A DNA stretch of 18,237 bases from Acholeplasmatales bacterium (lineage in GTDB: Bacteria > Bacillota_I > Bacilli_A > Acholeplasmatales > Anaeroplasmataceae). Under the pieces are notes generated by a model. The model had not been told where the DNA came from. It was given only the letters and a program-made list of their open reading frames with translations, and did not search any database. The position numbers and the translations under genes were made by a program. The stretch spans positions 1-18,237 of the forward strand of contig JAEELU010000125.1 of the NCBI GenBank assembly GCA_016282815.1, read 5' to 3'. This document shows positions 1 to 7,511 of the stretch, one piece after another (positions within the stretch are counted from its first letter, which is position 1; each line of letters starts with the position of its first letter).

Positions 1-35
1 GCCCAGTCGTATTCGAAGCGTTTAACATCACTCAT
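1..35 (-). CDS. pnp: Polyribonucleotide nucleotidyltransferase (PNPase), first 11 codons only
   Basis: An ATG at 35-33 opens a reading frame that runs off the left edge of the window. The visible residues MSDVKRFEYDW resemble the PNPase N-terminus, where a short charged stretch leads into an F-x-x-D/E-W/L-A-G-R motif. The ATG has a good ribosome binding site (AAGGAGA at 48-42) and a promoter directly upstream. Position supports the call, since pnp follows rpsO in most bacteria. PNPase is the phosphorolytic 3'-5' exoribonuclease of mRNA turnover. Only 35 bases are visible, so the identity rests on a short match plus gene order. Confidence 0.75.
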   Translation of the reverse strand, partial: MSDVKRFEYDW

Positions 36-71
36 TTTAATTCTCCTTATATTTTAATCTCAACGTTTAAT

Positions 72-101
72 ATTATAGCACATTATTTTTAATAATGTTA
101 A
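72..101 (-). promoter_or_regulatory. Sigma-A-type promoter for pnp
   Basis: On the minus strand a -35 box TTAACA (101-96) is followed by an 18-bp spacer and a -10 box TATAAT (77-72). A TGC just before the -10 makes it an extended -10. It lies between the rpsO terminator and the pnp ribosome binding site, so pnp has its own start in addition to any read-through from rpsO. Confidence 0.7.
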
Positions 102-104
102 CAA

Positions 105-141
105 AAATAAAAAAAATAGGTATCCATTGTTGGATACCTAT
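105..141 (-). terminator. Intrinsic terminator after rpsO
   Basis: An 11-bp perfect stem (141-131 with 126-116) closes a four-base loop. On the minus strand it is followed by eight T, one A and five T. It begins 7 bases after the rpsO stop codon. This is a textbook intrinsic terminator, separating rpsO from pnp. Confidence 0.9.
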
Positions 142-147
142 CTAAAA

Positions 148-417
148 TTATCTACGTAAACCTAATTTTTCAATTAAAGCTTCATATTTATGTAAATCTT
201 CCTTCTTTAAATAGTTAAGAAGACTTCTTCTATGACCAATCTTACGCATTAAACCACGCTTAGAATGGAAATCATGAATATGAGTAGCGAAATGAGTATT
301 TAACTCATTGATTTCAGCAGTTAATATAGCAATTTGAACTTCTACAGAACCAGTGTCCTTGTCATTCTTACCATATTCCTTAATTAAAGCTGCCTTTGCT
401 TCCTTAGTTAAAGCCAT
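148..417 (-). CDS. rpsO: 30S ribosomal protein S15
   Basis: The 89-residue product has the usual full length for S15. It shows the family hallmarks: a TGSVEVQIA stretch near residue 25, the L-x-x-H motif with THIHDFHSKRGLM around 45-57, and LLNYLKKED near 67-75. S15 binds the 16S rRNA central domain early in 30S assembly. The ATG at 417 has a strong ribosome binding site (AGGAGGT at 430-424). The gene has its own upstream promoter and leader and ends in a strong terminator, so it is probably transcribed mainly on its own, although no terminator separates it from the ribF operon upstream. Confidence 0.98.
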   Translation of the reverse strand: MALTKEAKAALIKEYGKNDKDTGSVEVQIAILTAEINELNTHFATHIHDFHSKRGLMRKIGHRRSLLNYLKKEDLHKYEALIEKLGLRR

Positions 418-499
418 AATGATACCTCCTAATTTTATAATATTTCACGTTAAACATAGATAAAGGTCTTAGGAAATCCTTAATCCAAGTAAAACGCAC
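418..499 (-). promoter_or_regulatory. rpsO 5' leader, possible S15 autoregulatory RNA
   Basis: About 80 bases separate the predicted transcription start from the rpsO ATG. Reading the minus strand, GTTTTA near 495-490 can pair (one G-U) with TAAAAT just upstream of the ribosome binding site. Inside that, CTTGG (489-485) can pair with CCTAAG (473-468), and TATG can pair with CGTG further down, giving a possible three-way junction. A competing AAGG/CCTT pairing overlaps the second helix. S15 is known to repress its own mRNA through structured leaders in several bacteria. I infer such a role here from leader length and pairing only; no conserved motif was confirmed. Confidence 0.3.
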
Positions 500-505
500 G
501 ATGAT

Positions 506-534
506 ATTTTACTATAATACCTTTAGTTTTGCAA
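506..534 (-). promoter_or_regulatory. Probable rpsO promoter
   Basis: TTGCAA (534-529), a 17-bp spacer and TAAAAT (511-506) lie on the minus strand directly after the ribF stop. A TATAGT at 516-511 is an alternative -10 with a shorter spacer to TTGTTG. The matches are moderate, but location and spacing fit. Confidence 0.5.
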
Positions 535-543
535 CAATATTTT

Positions 544-1467
544 TTATTTTGTATAATTCATATCTCCAGCTAGCTCAAGACACATAGATTTATCTATTCT
601 AAGCTGCTTTTTTAATTCATCAACTGATGCGTATCTTTTTTCATCTCTAATTCTATCAACGAAATAAACATCTATTGTTTCATCGTAAATATCCTCATCA
701 AAATTAAAGATATTTACCTCCATCCTAATTTCGTTTGTAAATTCAAATGTAGGATGATGACCTAAATTACACATACCTAAATATGTTATACCATTAACTA
801 CTACATTAACGAAATATACTCCATTTTTAGGTAAAAAGGCATTTTTATAATCTACATTAGCTGTAGGATAGCCGATAATTCTTCCATTTTGATCGCCAAA
901 TATAACCTTACCCCTAATTATAAATGGTCTACCTAAAAGCCTTTTAGCCTCTCTTACGTTTCCAATAGATAAAAGCTCTCTAATATATGTAGTTGATACT
1001 CTAACATTATCAAATACATATTTTTTTACCTCATAGAATTCAAAATTATCCTTTAAATCATCTATTGTACCCTCAGCCTTTCTAGCGAATGTAAAATCAT
1101 ATCCACATACGCAGGCCTTAATATTCATAAATTGTAATGATTTAATGAATTCCTCCTTGCTCATATTAGCAACCTCATCACTAAATTCTACAACTATTAA
1201 ATAATCTAAGCCTAATCTTGATACAATATCAGTTTTAATCTCAAGAGGTGTAACTAATGGGTAATTTTCCATCTTCTTTAAAAAGACTGATGGATGTGGA
1301 TAGAATGTTAATAGAGCACTTTTATATCCCTTTAGCTTACATACTCTTTTACATTCCTCAATAAGCTTTTGGTGTCCTAAATGTACACCATCAAAATTAC
1401 CTATTGCAGCACAGATATCCTCTGGTATTGGGAAAAAGTTTTTATCCTTAATAAACAATGATTTCAT
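544..1467 (-). CDS. ribF: Bifunctional riboflavin kinase / FAD synthetase
   Basis: RibF phosphorylates riboflavin to FMN and then adenylylates FMN to FAD in the cytosol. With the start chosen here the protein has 307 residues, the usual length. The N-terminal nucleotidyltransferase domain shows IGNFDGVHLGHQ with the HxGH signature at 29-32, and the STTYIREL motif at 158-165. The C-terminal kinase domain shows GYPTANV at 199-205 and a GHHPTF stretch near 236-241. The FGK-type segment reads FAR here, a small deviation. The frame extends to a GTG at 1476, but AGGTG at 1478-1474 overlaps that codon and sits six bases before the ATG at 1467, so the ATG is preferred. It follows truB by 13 bases in the same operon. 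Confidence 0.95.
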   Translation of the reverse strand: MKSLFIKDKNFFPIPEDICAAIGNFDGVHLGHQKLIEECKRVCKLKGYKSALLTFYPHPSVFLKKMENYPLVTPLEIKTDIVSRLGLDYLIVVEFSDEVANMSKEEFIKSLQFMNIKACVCGYDFTFARKAEGTIDDLKDNFEFYEVKKYVFDNVRVSTTYIRELLSIGNVREAKRLLGRPFIIRGKVIFGDQNGRIIGYPTANVDYKNAFLPKNGVYFVNVVVNGITYLGMCNLGHHPTFEFTNEIRMEVNIFNFDEDIYDETIDVYFVDRIRDEKRYASVDELKKQLRIDKSMCLELAGDMNYTK

Positions 1468-1480
1468 ATATATCACCTGC

Positions 1481-2332
1481 TTATAAAATCAGTATCGGTT
1501 TATATTTTTTAGGAGAAATCTCCTCATATATCGCTATTATATCACAATTGTAGGTTACATAAAAGATACCTTGAATTGAGGTTTGTCTATCATCTAGCTC
1601 TACACCATTTTTAACTAGCTTAGCCATATATTCATTTACCTCAACCTTAGGGAAATCAAAGAATTTTTCGATAGATATAATATCATTTTCAGATATTTCA
1701 TCTATTTTTTTAGCATTAAATACATTAAATTCATTCATTTTAGTTCTTCTTAATTCCTTTAGAATTGCGGCACCACCTAGATATTTACCTAAATCACGTG
1801 CTAGTGCTCTAACATAATATCCCTTAGATACATTAACCCTTATATCTATCTCATGATGATTATCGATATATTTTAAATCATTTAATATTTCATAATCATA
1901 TAATTTTACATTTCTAGGCTTAACCTCTACATCGATATTTTTTCTTTGGTAATCCATAAGCTTTCTACCATCAATTTTGATGCTTGAGGTCATAGGAGGA
2001 ATTTGTGTATCAGTATTCTTTAAATATTCTAATCCCTCTTTAATTTTATCTATAGATACGTTAGTATCTACAGTAACTAATTCAGACTCAAAATCTAATG
2101 TGGCTGAATCATATCCAAATACTATTTTAGCTATATATTCCTTATCATGCTCATTAATAAGCTTTAAAAGCTTTGTAGCCTTATTAACAGCACAAATCAT
2201 TAAGCCTGTAGTATTTGGATCTAATGTTCCATTATGGCCTATTTTATTAATATTTAATTTTCTTTTAAGCTTATTACAAACACCAAAGCTTGTAATATTC
2301 TTTTCCTTATCTACTAATAAAAAACCATTCAT
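1481..2332 (-). CDS. truB: tRNA pseudouridine-55 synthase
   Basis: TruB converts U55 in the T-loop of tRNAs to pseudouridine. The product begins NGFLLVDKEKNITSF, the usual TruB opening (GxLLVDKPxGxTS). The catalytic motif appears as GHNGTLDP, with the nucleophile Asp at residue 38 in the numbering used here. GYYVRALARDLG in the middle is the conserved YxRxLxxDLG segment, and a C-terminal PUA-like tail follows. Two in-frame ATGs exist, at 2344 and 2332. GAGG at 2342-2339 lies six bases before the second and overlaps the first, so I use 2332 (283 residues). The gene starts one base after the thiN stop, with its ribosome binding site inside thiN. Confidence 0.93.
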   Translation of the reverse strand: MNGFLLVDKEKNITSFGVCNKLKRKLNINKIGHNGTLDPNTTGLMICAVNKATKLLKLINEHDKEYIAKIVFGYDSATLDFESELVTVDTNVSIDKIKEGLEYLKNTDTQIPPMTSSIKIDGRKLMDYQRKNIDVEVKPRNVKLYDYEILNDLKYIDNHHEIDIRVNVSKGYYVRALARDLGKYLGGAAILKELRRTKMNEFNVFNAKKIDEISENDIISIEKFFDFPKVEVNEYMAKLVKNGVELDDRQTSIQGIFYVTYNCDIIAIYEEISPKKYKPILIL

Positions 2333-2333
2333 A

Positions 2334-2936
2334 TTAATCCTCATTAGAATATATTATTAATAATTTACCACTTTTTAAATCTATTTTAGGATTTGAGATT
2401 ATTTCATTTGATACACCAAGTGCTGAATTAGTTTTTAAATGATAATTTTCTAAATTATATTTAAATCCAGAAAGTGTTAAAACACTATCTAGAATTGAAA
2501 AAATAGATACATATTTATAATCTAATCTAACATTATAATTATTATTATCCATAGCTTCAATCAAAGAATTATCATCAATTAGCTTTATTTTAGGATTATT
2601 AGCTAATTCTAATATATTAGCGTAAAAATGCTCTATTCTTTTTCCTTTAATACCACCTAGTATTAATATTTCATCACAATCCTTAGCTAATTCTATAGCC
2701 TCAGATGTATCTGTTTTATCCTTAATAGGATTTAATTTAATTAATTTTTTAGTATTATTTTTAATTAAATCAAATTCCATATCATTTACTGAATCGAAGT
2801 CACCTATTGCTATATCAAGCTTTATACCCTCTTTTGTAGCAATTAAGGCTCCTCTATCTACACCGATAATTAGGGCATCCTTTAAATATTCTTTATTTAT
2901 TTTTTTAATATTAAATAATATTAATACTGCCCTCAT
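2334..2936 (-). CDS. thiN: Thiamine diphosphokinase
   Basis: This enzyme transfers pyrophosphate from ATP to thiamine to make thiamine diphosphate. The 200-residue protein has the usual length and motifs: GVDRGA at 25-30, IGDFDS at 44-49, KTDTSEAI at 74-81, and a GGIKGKRIEHFYANI block at 94-108. In the last block the family normally has R-x-D-H; here it is R-I-E-H, a conservative Asp to Glu change. The C-terminal half is the usual beta-rich thiamine-binding region. AAGG, overlapping the preceding stop codon, serves as the ribosome binding site. It sits between a C39-like gene and truB in a compact operon. No riboswitch is present, as the gene is internal to the operon. Confidence 0.88.
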   Translation of the reverse strand: MRAVLILFNIKKINKEYLKDALIIGVDRGALIATKEGIKLDIAIGDFDSVNDMEFDLIKNNTKKLIKLNPIKDKTDTSEAIELAKDCDEILILGGIKGKRIEHFYANILELANNPKIKLIDDNSLIEAMDNNNYNVRLDYKYVSIFSILDSVLTLSGFKYNLENYHLKTNSALGVSNEIISNPKIDLKSGKLLIIYSNED

Positions 2937-2942
2937 TAATCC

Positions 2943-3617
2943 TTAAATCCTTTCAACTATAAATATTGTATTTTTTTCAAATATACCAAAGGCAAAGCCT
3001 AGTCTTATAAATAATCCCATACTATTATATGCCTTATATGATGTTCTAGATAAGAATTCATCTGTTTTTATCGTTTCCTTAATTCCATATGGATTAAGTA
3101 TAGTTACTAAATCATTCTTAATATCTAGTCCTATTAATAATGAATAATGAAGTGTCCATTCATTATTATATTTAGCACACCATTCAAATGGTAATGGAAT
3201 ACCATTTGATAGGCTTTGATATGCCTTATCTATTAATTCTGTGTTCTTTAGATATTTATGTATAGTGGTTTTATATTGTGGGAATCTCTTATTCATTTCA
3301 TTAGCAAATGAATCACCTGTTTGTGTTACAACACTTTTATATTCATCATATAACGATTGTTCTGTAATAGTATTATCCTTATTCCATTTTGCAAACATCT
3401 CTATTACAGCGTAGCCACATGATATATCCTGCTTAACAAGAGGGATATCATTGATTAGTAATGCCTCATTATATTTATCGTTAGTATAGATAGTCTTATA
3501 GTCATCATCTATACCCTTTGTTTTATTATCTAATATAATTAGGCTTACTGTTAATGTAATTGCTAATACTAAACAGATACTTCCTACAATTATTAAAAAC
3601 CACTTAACTATTTTCAT
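2943..3617 (-). CDS. Membrane-anchored C39-like papain-fold protein
   Basis: The 224-residue product starts with a Lys followed by a hydrophobic segment at about 5-29, a signal anchor or uncleaved signal peptide, which would place the rest outside the membrane. The soluble part shows a papain-like arrangement: Gln63 and Cys67 in VKQDISCGYAV, His157 in WTLHYSLLIGLD, and Asn175 in LNPYG. This order matches the Peptidase_C39_2-type fold, which can be proteolytic or otherwise acyl-transferring. No ABC transporter domain is attached, so it is not a complete bacteriocin exporter. Its ATG overlaps the mutS2 stop codon (TAATG) and no ribosome binding site is visible, so translation probably depends on termination-reinitiation. 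The substrate is unknown. Catalytic activity is inferred only from residue order. Confidence 0.65.
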   Translation of the reverse strand: MKIVKWFLIIVGSICLVLAITLTVSLIILDNKTKGIDDDYKTIYTNDKYNEALLINDIPLVKQDISCGYAVIEMFAKWNKDNTITEQSLYDEYKSVVTQTGDSFANEMNKRFPQYKTTIHKYLKNTELIDKAYQSLSNGIPLPFEWCAKYNNEWTLHYSLLIGLDIKNDLVTILNPYGIKETIKTDEFLSRTSYKAYNSMGLFIRLGFAFGIFEKNTIFIVERI

Positions 3618-5935
3618 TATTTTAGATAAACGATTGTTACACCGTTTAATCCTTCACCCTCTTTACCATATCTAAAGCTTTTTACAAATGAGCATTTCTT
3701 TAAATAAGCCTGTACCTTATTCCTTATGGCTCCTGTACCGAATCCATGAATAATTGATACATATTCTAAATTACCAAGTAATGCTTGATCTAAATATTGA
3801 TCCATTAAATAGTCAACCTCTTCAACCCTCTTACCTCTTAAATCAAGGGATAATTCTACATGTGATGCAGGGTTATAGCCTGATAGCCTTGTTTTCTTTT
3901 GAGGCTTTTCAACTGGCTTTGCAGATAATCTTAATTCATTTTTCTTAAAGCCCATTTGGAATTGACCAATATTTACATAATATTTATCCTTTTTAATTTC
4001 AGCGATTGTTCCATATTTCTCATATTCCTTGATAAATACGAAATCACCTACATGTAGCTCCTCATCAAATACCTCTTCGATATTTTCCTTAACATTAAGG
4101 CTTTTAGCCTTAGTTTGAAGATTAATTAATTCATGCTCCTTAAAGGATTCATTACTCATGTTTTTAATTTCTTTAATCAAATTTTGTGCATCATCCTGAG
4201 CCTTTTTAATTATTTCCTTAGCTTCATTTTGAGCATCCTTAATGATTTTATTAGTTTGATTTCTAATATCATTCTTTTCTTTTCTTAAGGCTTCTATTTC
4301 ATCGTTAAGCTTCTTATTCTTTAGCTCAAATTCTTCCTCTTGCTTTCTTAATTCAGTAATTTCCTTTTCTAAATTACCCATAAGCTCACTAGATTCAGAT
4401 GAAAAGCTATTTAATTCATCCTTACAGCGATTAATGATTCTATCATTAAGACCTAGTCTTTTAGCAATATCAATGGCATTTGATTTACCTGGTACACCTA
4501 ATATTAGCTTATAGGTAGGCTTTAGAGTTTCTGCATTAAATTCAACTGATGCGTTAATTATATTATCGTGCTTATAGGCGTATGTTTTAAGCTCACTATA
4601 GTGGGTTGTAATAATACTTTTAGTATTATTTTCATTTAAATAATCCATAATTGCTATAGCAAGTGATGAGCCCTCCTTAGGGTCAGTACCTGAGCCTAAT
4701 TCATCTAATAATATTAATGATGAATCATTTATTTTATCTAATATTTTAATTATTTTAGTCATATGTGATGAGAATGTAGATAATGATTGCTCAATTGATT
4801 GCTCATCACCTATATCAGCTAAAATATTCTCAAAATAACCAAATTTAGATTCCTCCTTAGCAGGAACCATCATTCCGTTATATACCATTAAATGTAATAA
4901 TCCTACAGTTTTCAATAATACTGTTTTACCACCTGTATTAGGTCCTGTGATAACTACGATATTAAATTTTTCGCCTAAGTTAATATCGATAGGTACACAT
5001 ACCTTAGGATCTATAAGTGGATGCTTACACCTTTTGATATTAAATTTATTTTCATTTTGTATTTCAACTAGGCTATATTCGTTTTTAATACCCATTTCTG
5101 CCTTAGCATAGATTACATCTAATAATGTAAGGTTTTCTAGGTTTGCAAGTAATAAATCAGCCTCGCTCGCAACAAGAAGGGTTAGACTCTTAAGAATAGA
5201 TTCAATTTCCTTCTTTTCCTTTTCCTTGAATATCTCTATTTGATTAGATATTTCAAAGCCTTCCTTGGGCTCAATATATACTGTAGTATTAGATGATGAT
5301 ACATCATGAATAATACCCTCAAATGTATTCTTATATTCTATTTTAACAGGAAGACACATTTTAAAATCTCTTTCAACTATCAATCTTTCTGATAGCATAT
5401 TGATTTTAGAGTCAAGTAGCTCATTTAGCTTTGCTCTTAATCTATTTTCTAATGATTTAATTGATCTTCTAATTGTAAATAGCTCTCTTGATGCATTATC
5501 TAGTACATCATCAAGAGGTGATATAGCAAGTGTTATATTTGTTTTTAATGTTTTAGGCAATGTAATTAAATTAAAATATTCCTTTAAATTAGGATATAGA
5601 AGCTTCATTCTATCTAATTCGTTTGTATAATTTAATACATCCTTAGAAACATCAATTAATCTTACTACATTATTTAAATCATTAGGGTATAATAAGCCAC
5701 CCTGAGTACTTCTTTTAATTATTTCTTTAATGTTTGATATTTCTACATATGGTAAATTTCCAAATTTAACAATAGAATTATGAGCTTCCTTTAGCTCATT
5801 TTGTCTTTTCTCTATCGCATTGTAGCTATAATCGAGCTTAGTGTTTAATATTAAATCCTTAGCGTACTTTGTTTTAGCAAAGCCTGATAGGGTATTTAAT
5901 ATTTTATTAAACTCTAAAGTAGTAAAATCGTACAT
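3617..5935 (-). CDS. mutS2: MutS2 ATPase with Smr domain
   Basis: MutS2 belongs to the MutS family but lacks the mismatch-recognition domain. It has been linked to suppressing recombination and, in Bacillus subtilis, to rescuing collided ribosomes. The 772-residue protein is close to the family's usual length. It shows the core lever/clamp region up to about 300, the Walker A motif GPNTGGKT at 331-338, Walker B LILLDE at 407-412 followed by LGSGTDP, and TTHYS near 443-447. A long charged coiled coil spans about 515-600. A C-terminal Smr domain at about 697-772 carries LDLRG and HGFGTGAIR. The ATG has a strong ribosome binding site (GGAGG, 5944-5940). Directly upstream sits a terminator-like hairpin. 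The next gene overlaps its stop codon. Confidence 0.96.
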   Translation of the reverse strand: MYDFTTLEFNKILNTLSGFAKTKYAKDLILNTKLDYSYNAIEKRQNELKEAHNSIVKFGNLPYVEISNIKEIIKRSTQGGLLYPNDLNNVVRLIDVSKDVLNYTNELDRMKLLYPNLKEYFNLITLPKTLKTNITLAISPLDDVLDNASRELFTIRRSIKSLENRLRAKLNELLDSKINMLSERLIVERDFKMCLPVKIEYKNTFEGIIHDVSSSNTTVYIEPKEGFEISNQIEIFKEKEKKEIESILKSLTLLVASEADLLLANLENLTLLDVIYAKAEMGIKNEYSLVEIQNENKFNIKRCKHPLIDPKVCVPIDINLGEKFNIVVITGPNTGGKTVLLKTVGLLHLMVYNGMMVPAKEESKFGYFENILADIGDEQSIEQSLSTFSSHMTKIIKILDKINDSSLILLDELGSGTDPKEGSSLAIAIMDYLNENNTKSIITTHYSELKTYAYKHDNIINASVEFNAETLKPTYKLILGVPGKSNAIDIAKRLGLNDRIINRCKDELNSFSSESSELMGNLEKEITELRKQEEEFELKNKKLNDEIEALRKEKNDIRNQTNKIIKDAQNEAKEIIKKAQDDAQNLIKEIKNMSNESFKEHELINLQTKAKSLNVKENIEEVFDEELHVGDFVFIKEYEKYGTIAEIKKDKYYVNIGQFQMGFKKNELRLSAKPVEKPQKKTRLSGYNPASHVELSLDLRGKRVEEVDYLMDQYLDQALLGNLEYVSIIHGFGTGAIRNKVQAYLKKCSFVKSFRYGKEGEGLNGVTIVYLK

Positions 5936-5944
5936 AAAACCTCC

Positions 5945-5983
5945 AAAAAAATAGGGATTAGATTTCTATTATATCCCTATTTT
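5945..5983 (-). terminator. Terminator-like hairpin abutting the mutS2 ribosome binding site
   Basis: On the minus strand an 11-bp perfect stem (5983-5973 with 5958-5948) closes a 14-base loop. It overlaps the stop codon of the upstream gene. A run of seven T ends immediately before GGAGG of mutS2. It has the form of an intrinsic terminator for the thyA-folA-plsC run. Because it leaves no room for a promoter before mutS2, it may instead act as a partial terminator or attenuator. Confidence 0.6.
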
Positions 5984-6503
5984 CCCTTAAATTAATATAT
6001 GTTATTATGTTTGTTCCATAAACATCTGTATCTGGATGCACAAATTCCATTTCACATTCATTAATATATTTTAATAATGTTCTGGCATTTGGATACACTA
6101 TATATAATTTCTTATTAATCTTATTATCATTTGCTGGTAGCTCCATTCTCATTAATGGCTCTATACCATCTACAAATCTTAATGATTCATCATTAAATGA
6201 TTTTCTTAATTGCCATTTAACAGAGTTATTAACTGTTATTTCCTGATTATTAAAATTAGGAACTACCTTAACATAGTATCTAAATCTAATAGTCTCAAAG
6301 ATATAATCATATTCTGCCTTTGGCACAATTTCAAATTTATAATCGAAATGCTTTTTAACATAATCATTGAATATTTCTTCTATTTGATTACGCATTTTTC
6401 TTATACGATTTTTATTGAAAACTGTAGATAGAACAATTAATATTACGCCAAATACACCTAAAGCTGTAGCGATAATAATTAAATATTTCCAAAGCTTATC
6501 CAA
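5958..6503 (-). CDS. Unrecognised protein with one N-terminal membrane segment
   Basis: I do not recognise this family. The product (181 residues) starts DKLWKYLIII and has one hydrophobic segment at about 5-27, followed by basic residues (NKNRIRKMRNQ), which suggests the remaining 150 residues face the cytoplasm. That part is mixed charged and hydrophobic, with many aromatic residues and no obvious catalytic motif. The frame is open to a GTG at 6512, but that codon overlaps the ribosome binding site AAAGGAG (6517-6511). A TTG at 6503 lies eight bases downstream of it, so TTG is the likely start. It directly follows the 67-residue membrane protein gene, pointing to co-expression with the plsC-like gene. 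Confidence 0.6.
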   Translation of the reverse strand: MDKLWKYLIIIATALGVFGVILIVLSTVFNKNRIRKMRNQIEEIFNDYVKKHFDYKFEIVPKAEYDYIFETIRFRYYVKVVPNFNNQEITVNNSVKWQLRKSFNDESLRFVDGIEPLMRMELPANDNKINKKLYIVYPNARTLLKYINECEMEFVHPDTDVYGTNIITYINLRENRDIIEI

Positions 6504-6508
6504 AAAGA

Positions 6509-6712
6509 TCACTCCTTTTTCTTAAAGAAGATTAATAAAAGTATGAATAAGACAATATAAATAATAACTGCAGCTCCAATTAATGGAAGGCTAATATAGA
6601 ATAAATTAGTGTTATTTATCATTACACCAACTACAGTTAATATTCCGCCTCCAATTAATGCTAGGAAGGCTATTATTATTGCTATTACAAATACTATTTT
6701 ATTTTTGCTCAT
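6509..6712 (-). CDS. Small two-helix membrane protein
   Basis: The 67-residue product is almost entirely hydrophobic. It has two predicted membrane segments at about 6-31 and 37-62, a short NNTN turn, and a basic KKKE end. No family is recognised. Its ATG lies 14 bases inside the end of the acyltransferase gene and the ribosome binding site is weak, so translational coupling is likely. The stop codon is TGA, and the next gene's ribosome binding site sits across that stop. The tight overlaps on both sides are the main argument that it is a real gene; composition alone would not prove it. Confidence 0.6.
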   Translation of the reverse strand: MSKNKIVFVIAIIIAFLALIGGGILTVVGVMINNTNLFYISLPLIGAAVIIYIVLFILLLIFFKKKE

Positions 6713-7511
6713 CTTGACCGTAGCCCTTAATTCCGTTATTGATAATATCCTCTACCATTAAGCCAATTTCAGTAGTGTTCATCTTTTGATATTCTTCCTT
6801 ATCAATTGGCTTATAGAATATTACTGTAACATTCTTTCTTTTAATTCTTCTTTTCTTCTTTATTTGACTAGAGCCGATAATTGCACAAGGTAATATTTTA
6901 GCTCCACTCTTAGTAGCAAGCTTATAGGCACCAGCTCTTAGATTAACCATTTCCTCTACATCACGAGTTTTAATTCCACCCTCAGGGAAAATAATCATAG
7001 ACATACCCTTTTTAACATCGCCGATGGCTTTAATAATAGCCTTAGCTGCCTCTCTATCATTTTCTCTATTTAGAGGTATAGCTCCAAAGGTATTACCTAT
7101 TAGCTTCATGAAATGATTCTTAAATAATGTTGATTTGCCTATTGCAGTTACTGAATCAGTATGAAGTGCATAATAGATAAATATTGGATCCATATTTGAT
7201 TTATGGTTTGAATAAACAATAAATGTTTCATCTGGTATATTTTCCTTACCAATTACTGTAACCTTAACATGGAAGATTACTAGTGACCAGAATACTGTAT
7301 TTCTAAGTAAGAAATGCTTATGACGCTTATTTGGTCTTGTATGAGATGCGATTAGCATATAGAAATATAAATATAATGCAAAGGTAATAAAGCCTAAAAT
7401 AAAGCTTACAGGTACCCATAAAAACATAAAATATTTACTTAAGTCTACAAAGAACCAAAATAGTGTAGAATATCCTGCAGTAAGTAATAATATTATAAAT
7501 AAAAAGTACAC
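6699..7511 (-). CDS. plsC: 1-acyl-sn-glycerol-3-phosphate acyltransferase (PlsC family)
   Basis: The family transfers an acyl chain to lysophosphatidic acid, making phosphatidic acid at the inner face of the membrane. In the 270 residues, two hydrophobic segments (about 2-22 and 28-55) come first. The acyltransferase domain follows: NHKSNMD with the catalytic His103 and Asp108 (H-x4-D), GAIPLNRE at 143-150, and FPEGG at 175-179, where FPEGT is more usual. The start is GTG, sharing one base with the folA stop (TAGTG), with GAGGGTG upstream. It lies between folA and two small membrane protein genes. Acyl-donor use cannot be read from the sequence, and the symbol is by family rather than proven orthology. 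Confidence 0.85.
   Translation of the reverse strand: MYFLFIILLLTAGYSTLFWFFVDLSKYFMFLWVPVSFILGFITFALYLYFYMLIASHTRPNKRHKHFLLRNTVFWSLVIFHVKVTVIGKENIPDETFIVYSNHKSNMDPIFIYYALHTDSVTAIGKSTLFKNHFMKLIGNTFGAIPLNRENDREAAKAIIKAIGDVKKGMSMIIFPEGGIKTRDVEEMVNLRAGAYKLATKSGAKILPCAIIGSSQIKKKRRIKRKNVTVIFYKPIDKEEYQKMNTTEIGLMVEDIINNGIKGYGQDEQK

Noticed and set aside
1977..2360. 127-residue plus-strand open frame
   Set aside because: It is antisense to truB, which is clearly real, and lacks a convincing ribosome binding site; typical shadow frame in A/T-rich DNA.
2943..3617. Bacteriocin export/processing system around the C39-like gene
   Set aside because: There is no ABC transporter, precursor peptide or immunity gene nearby; the neighbours are housekeeping genes.
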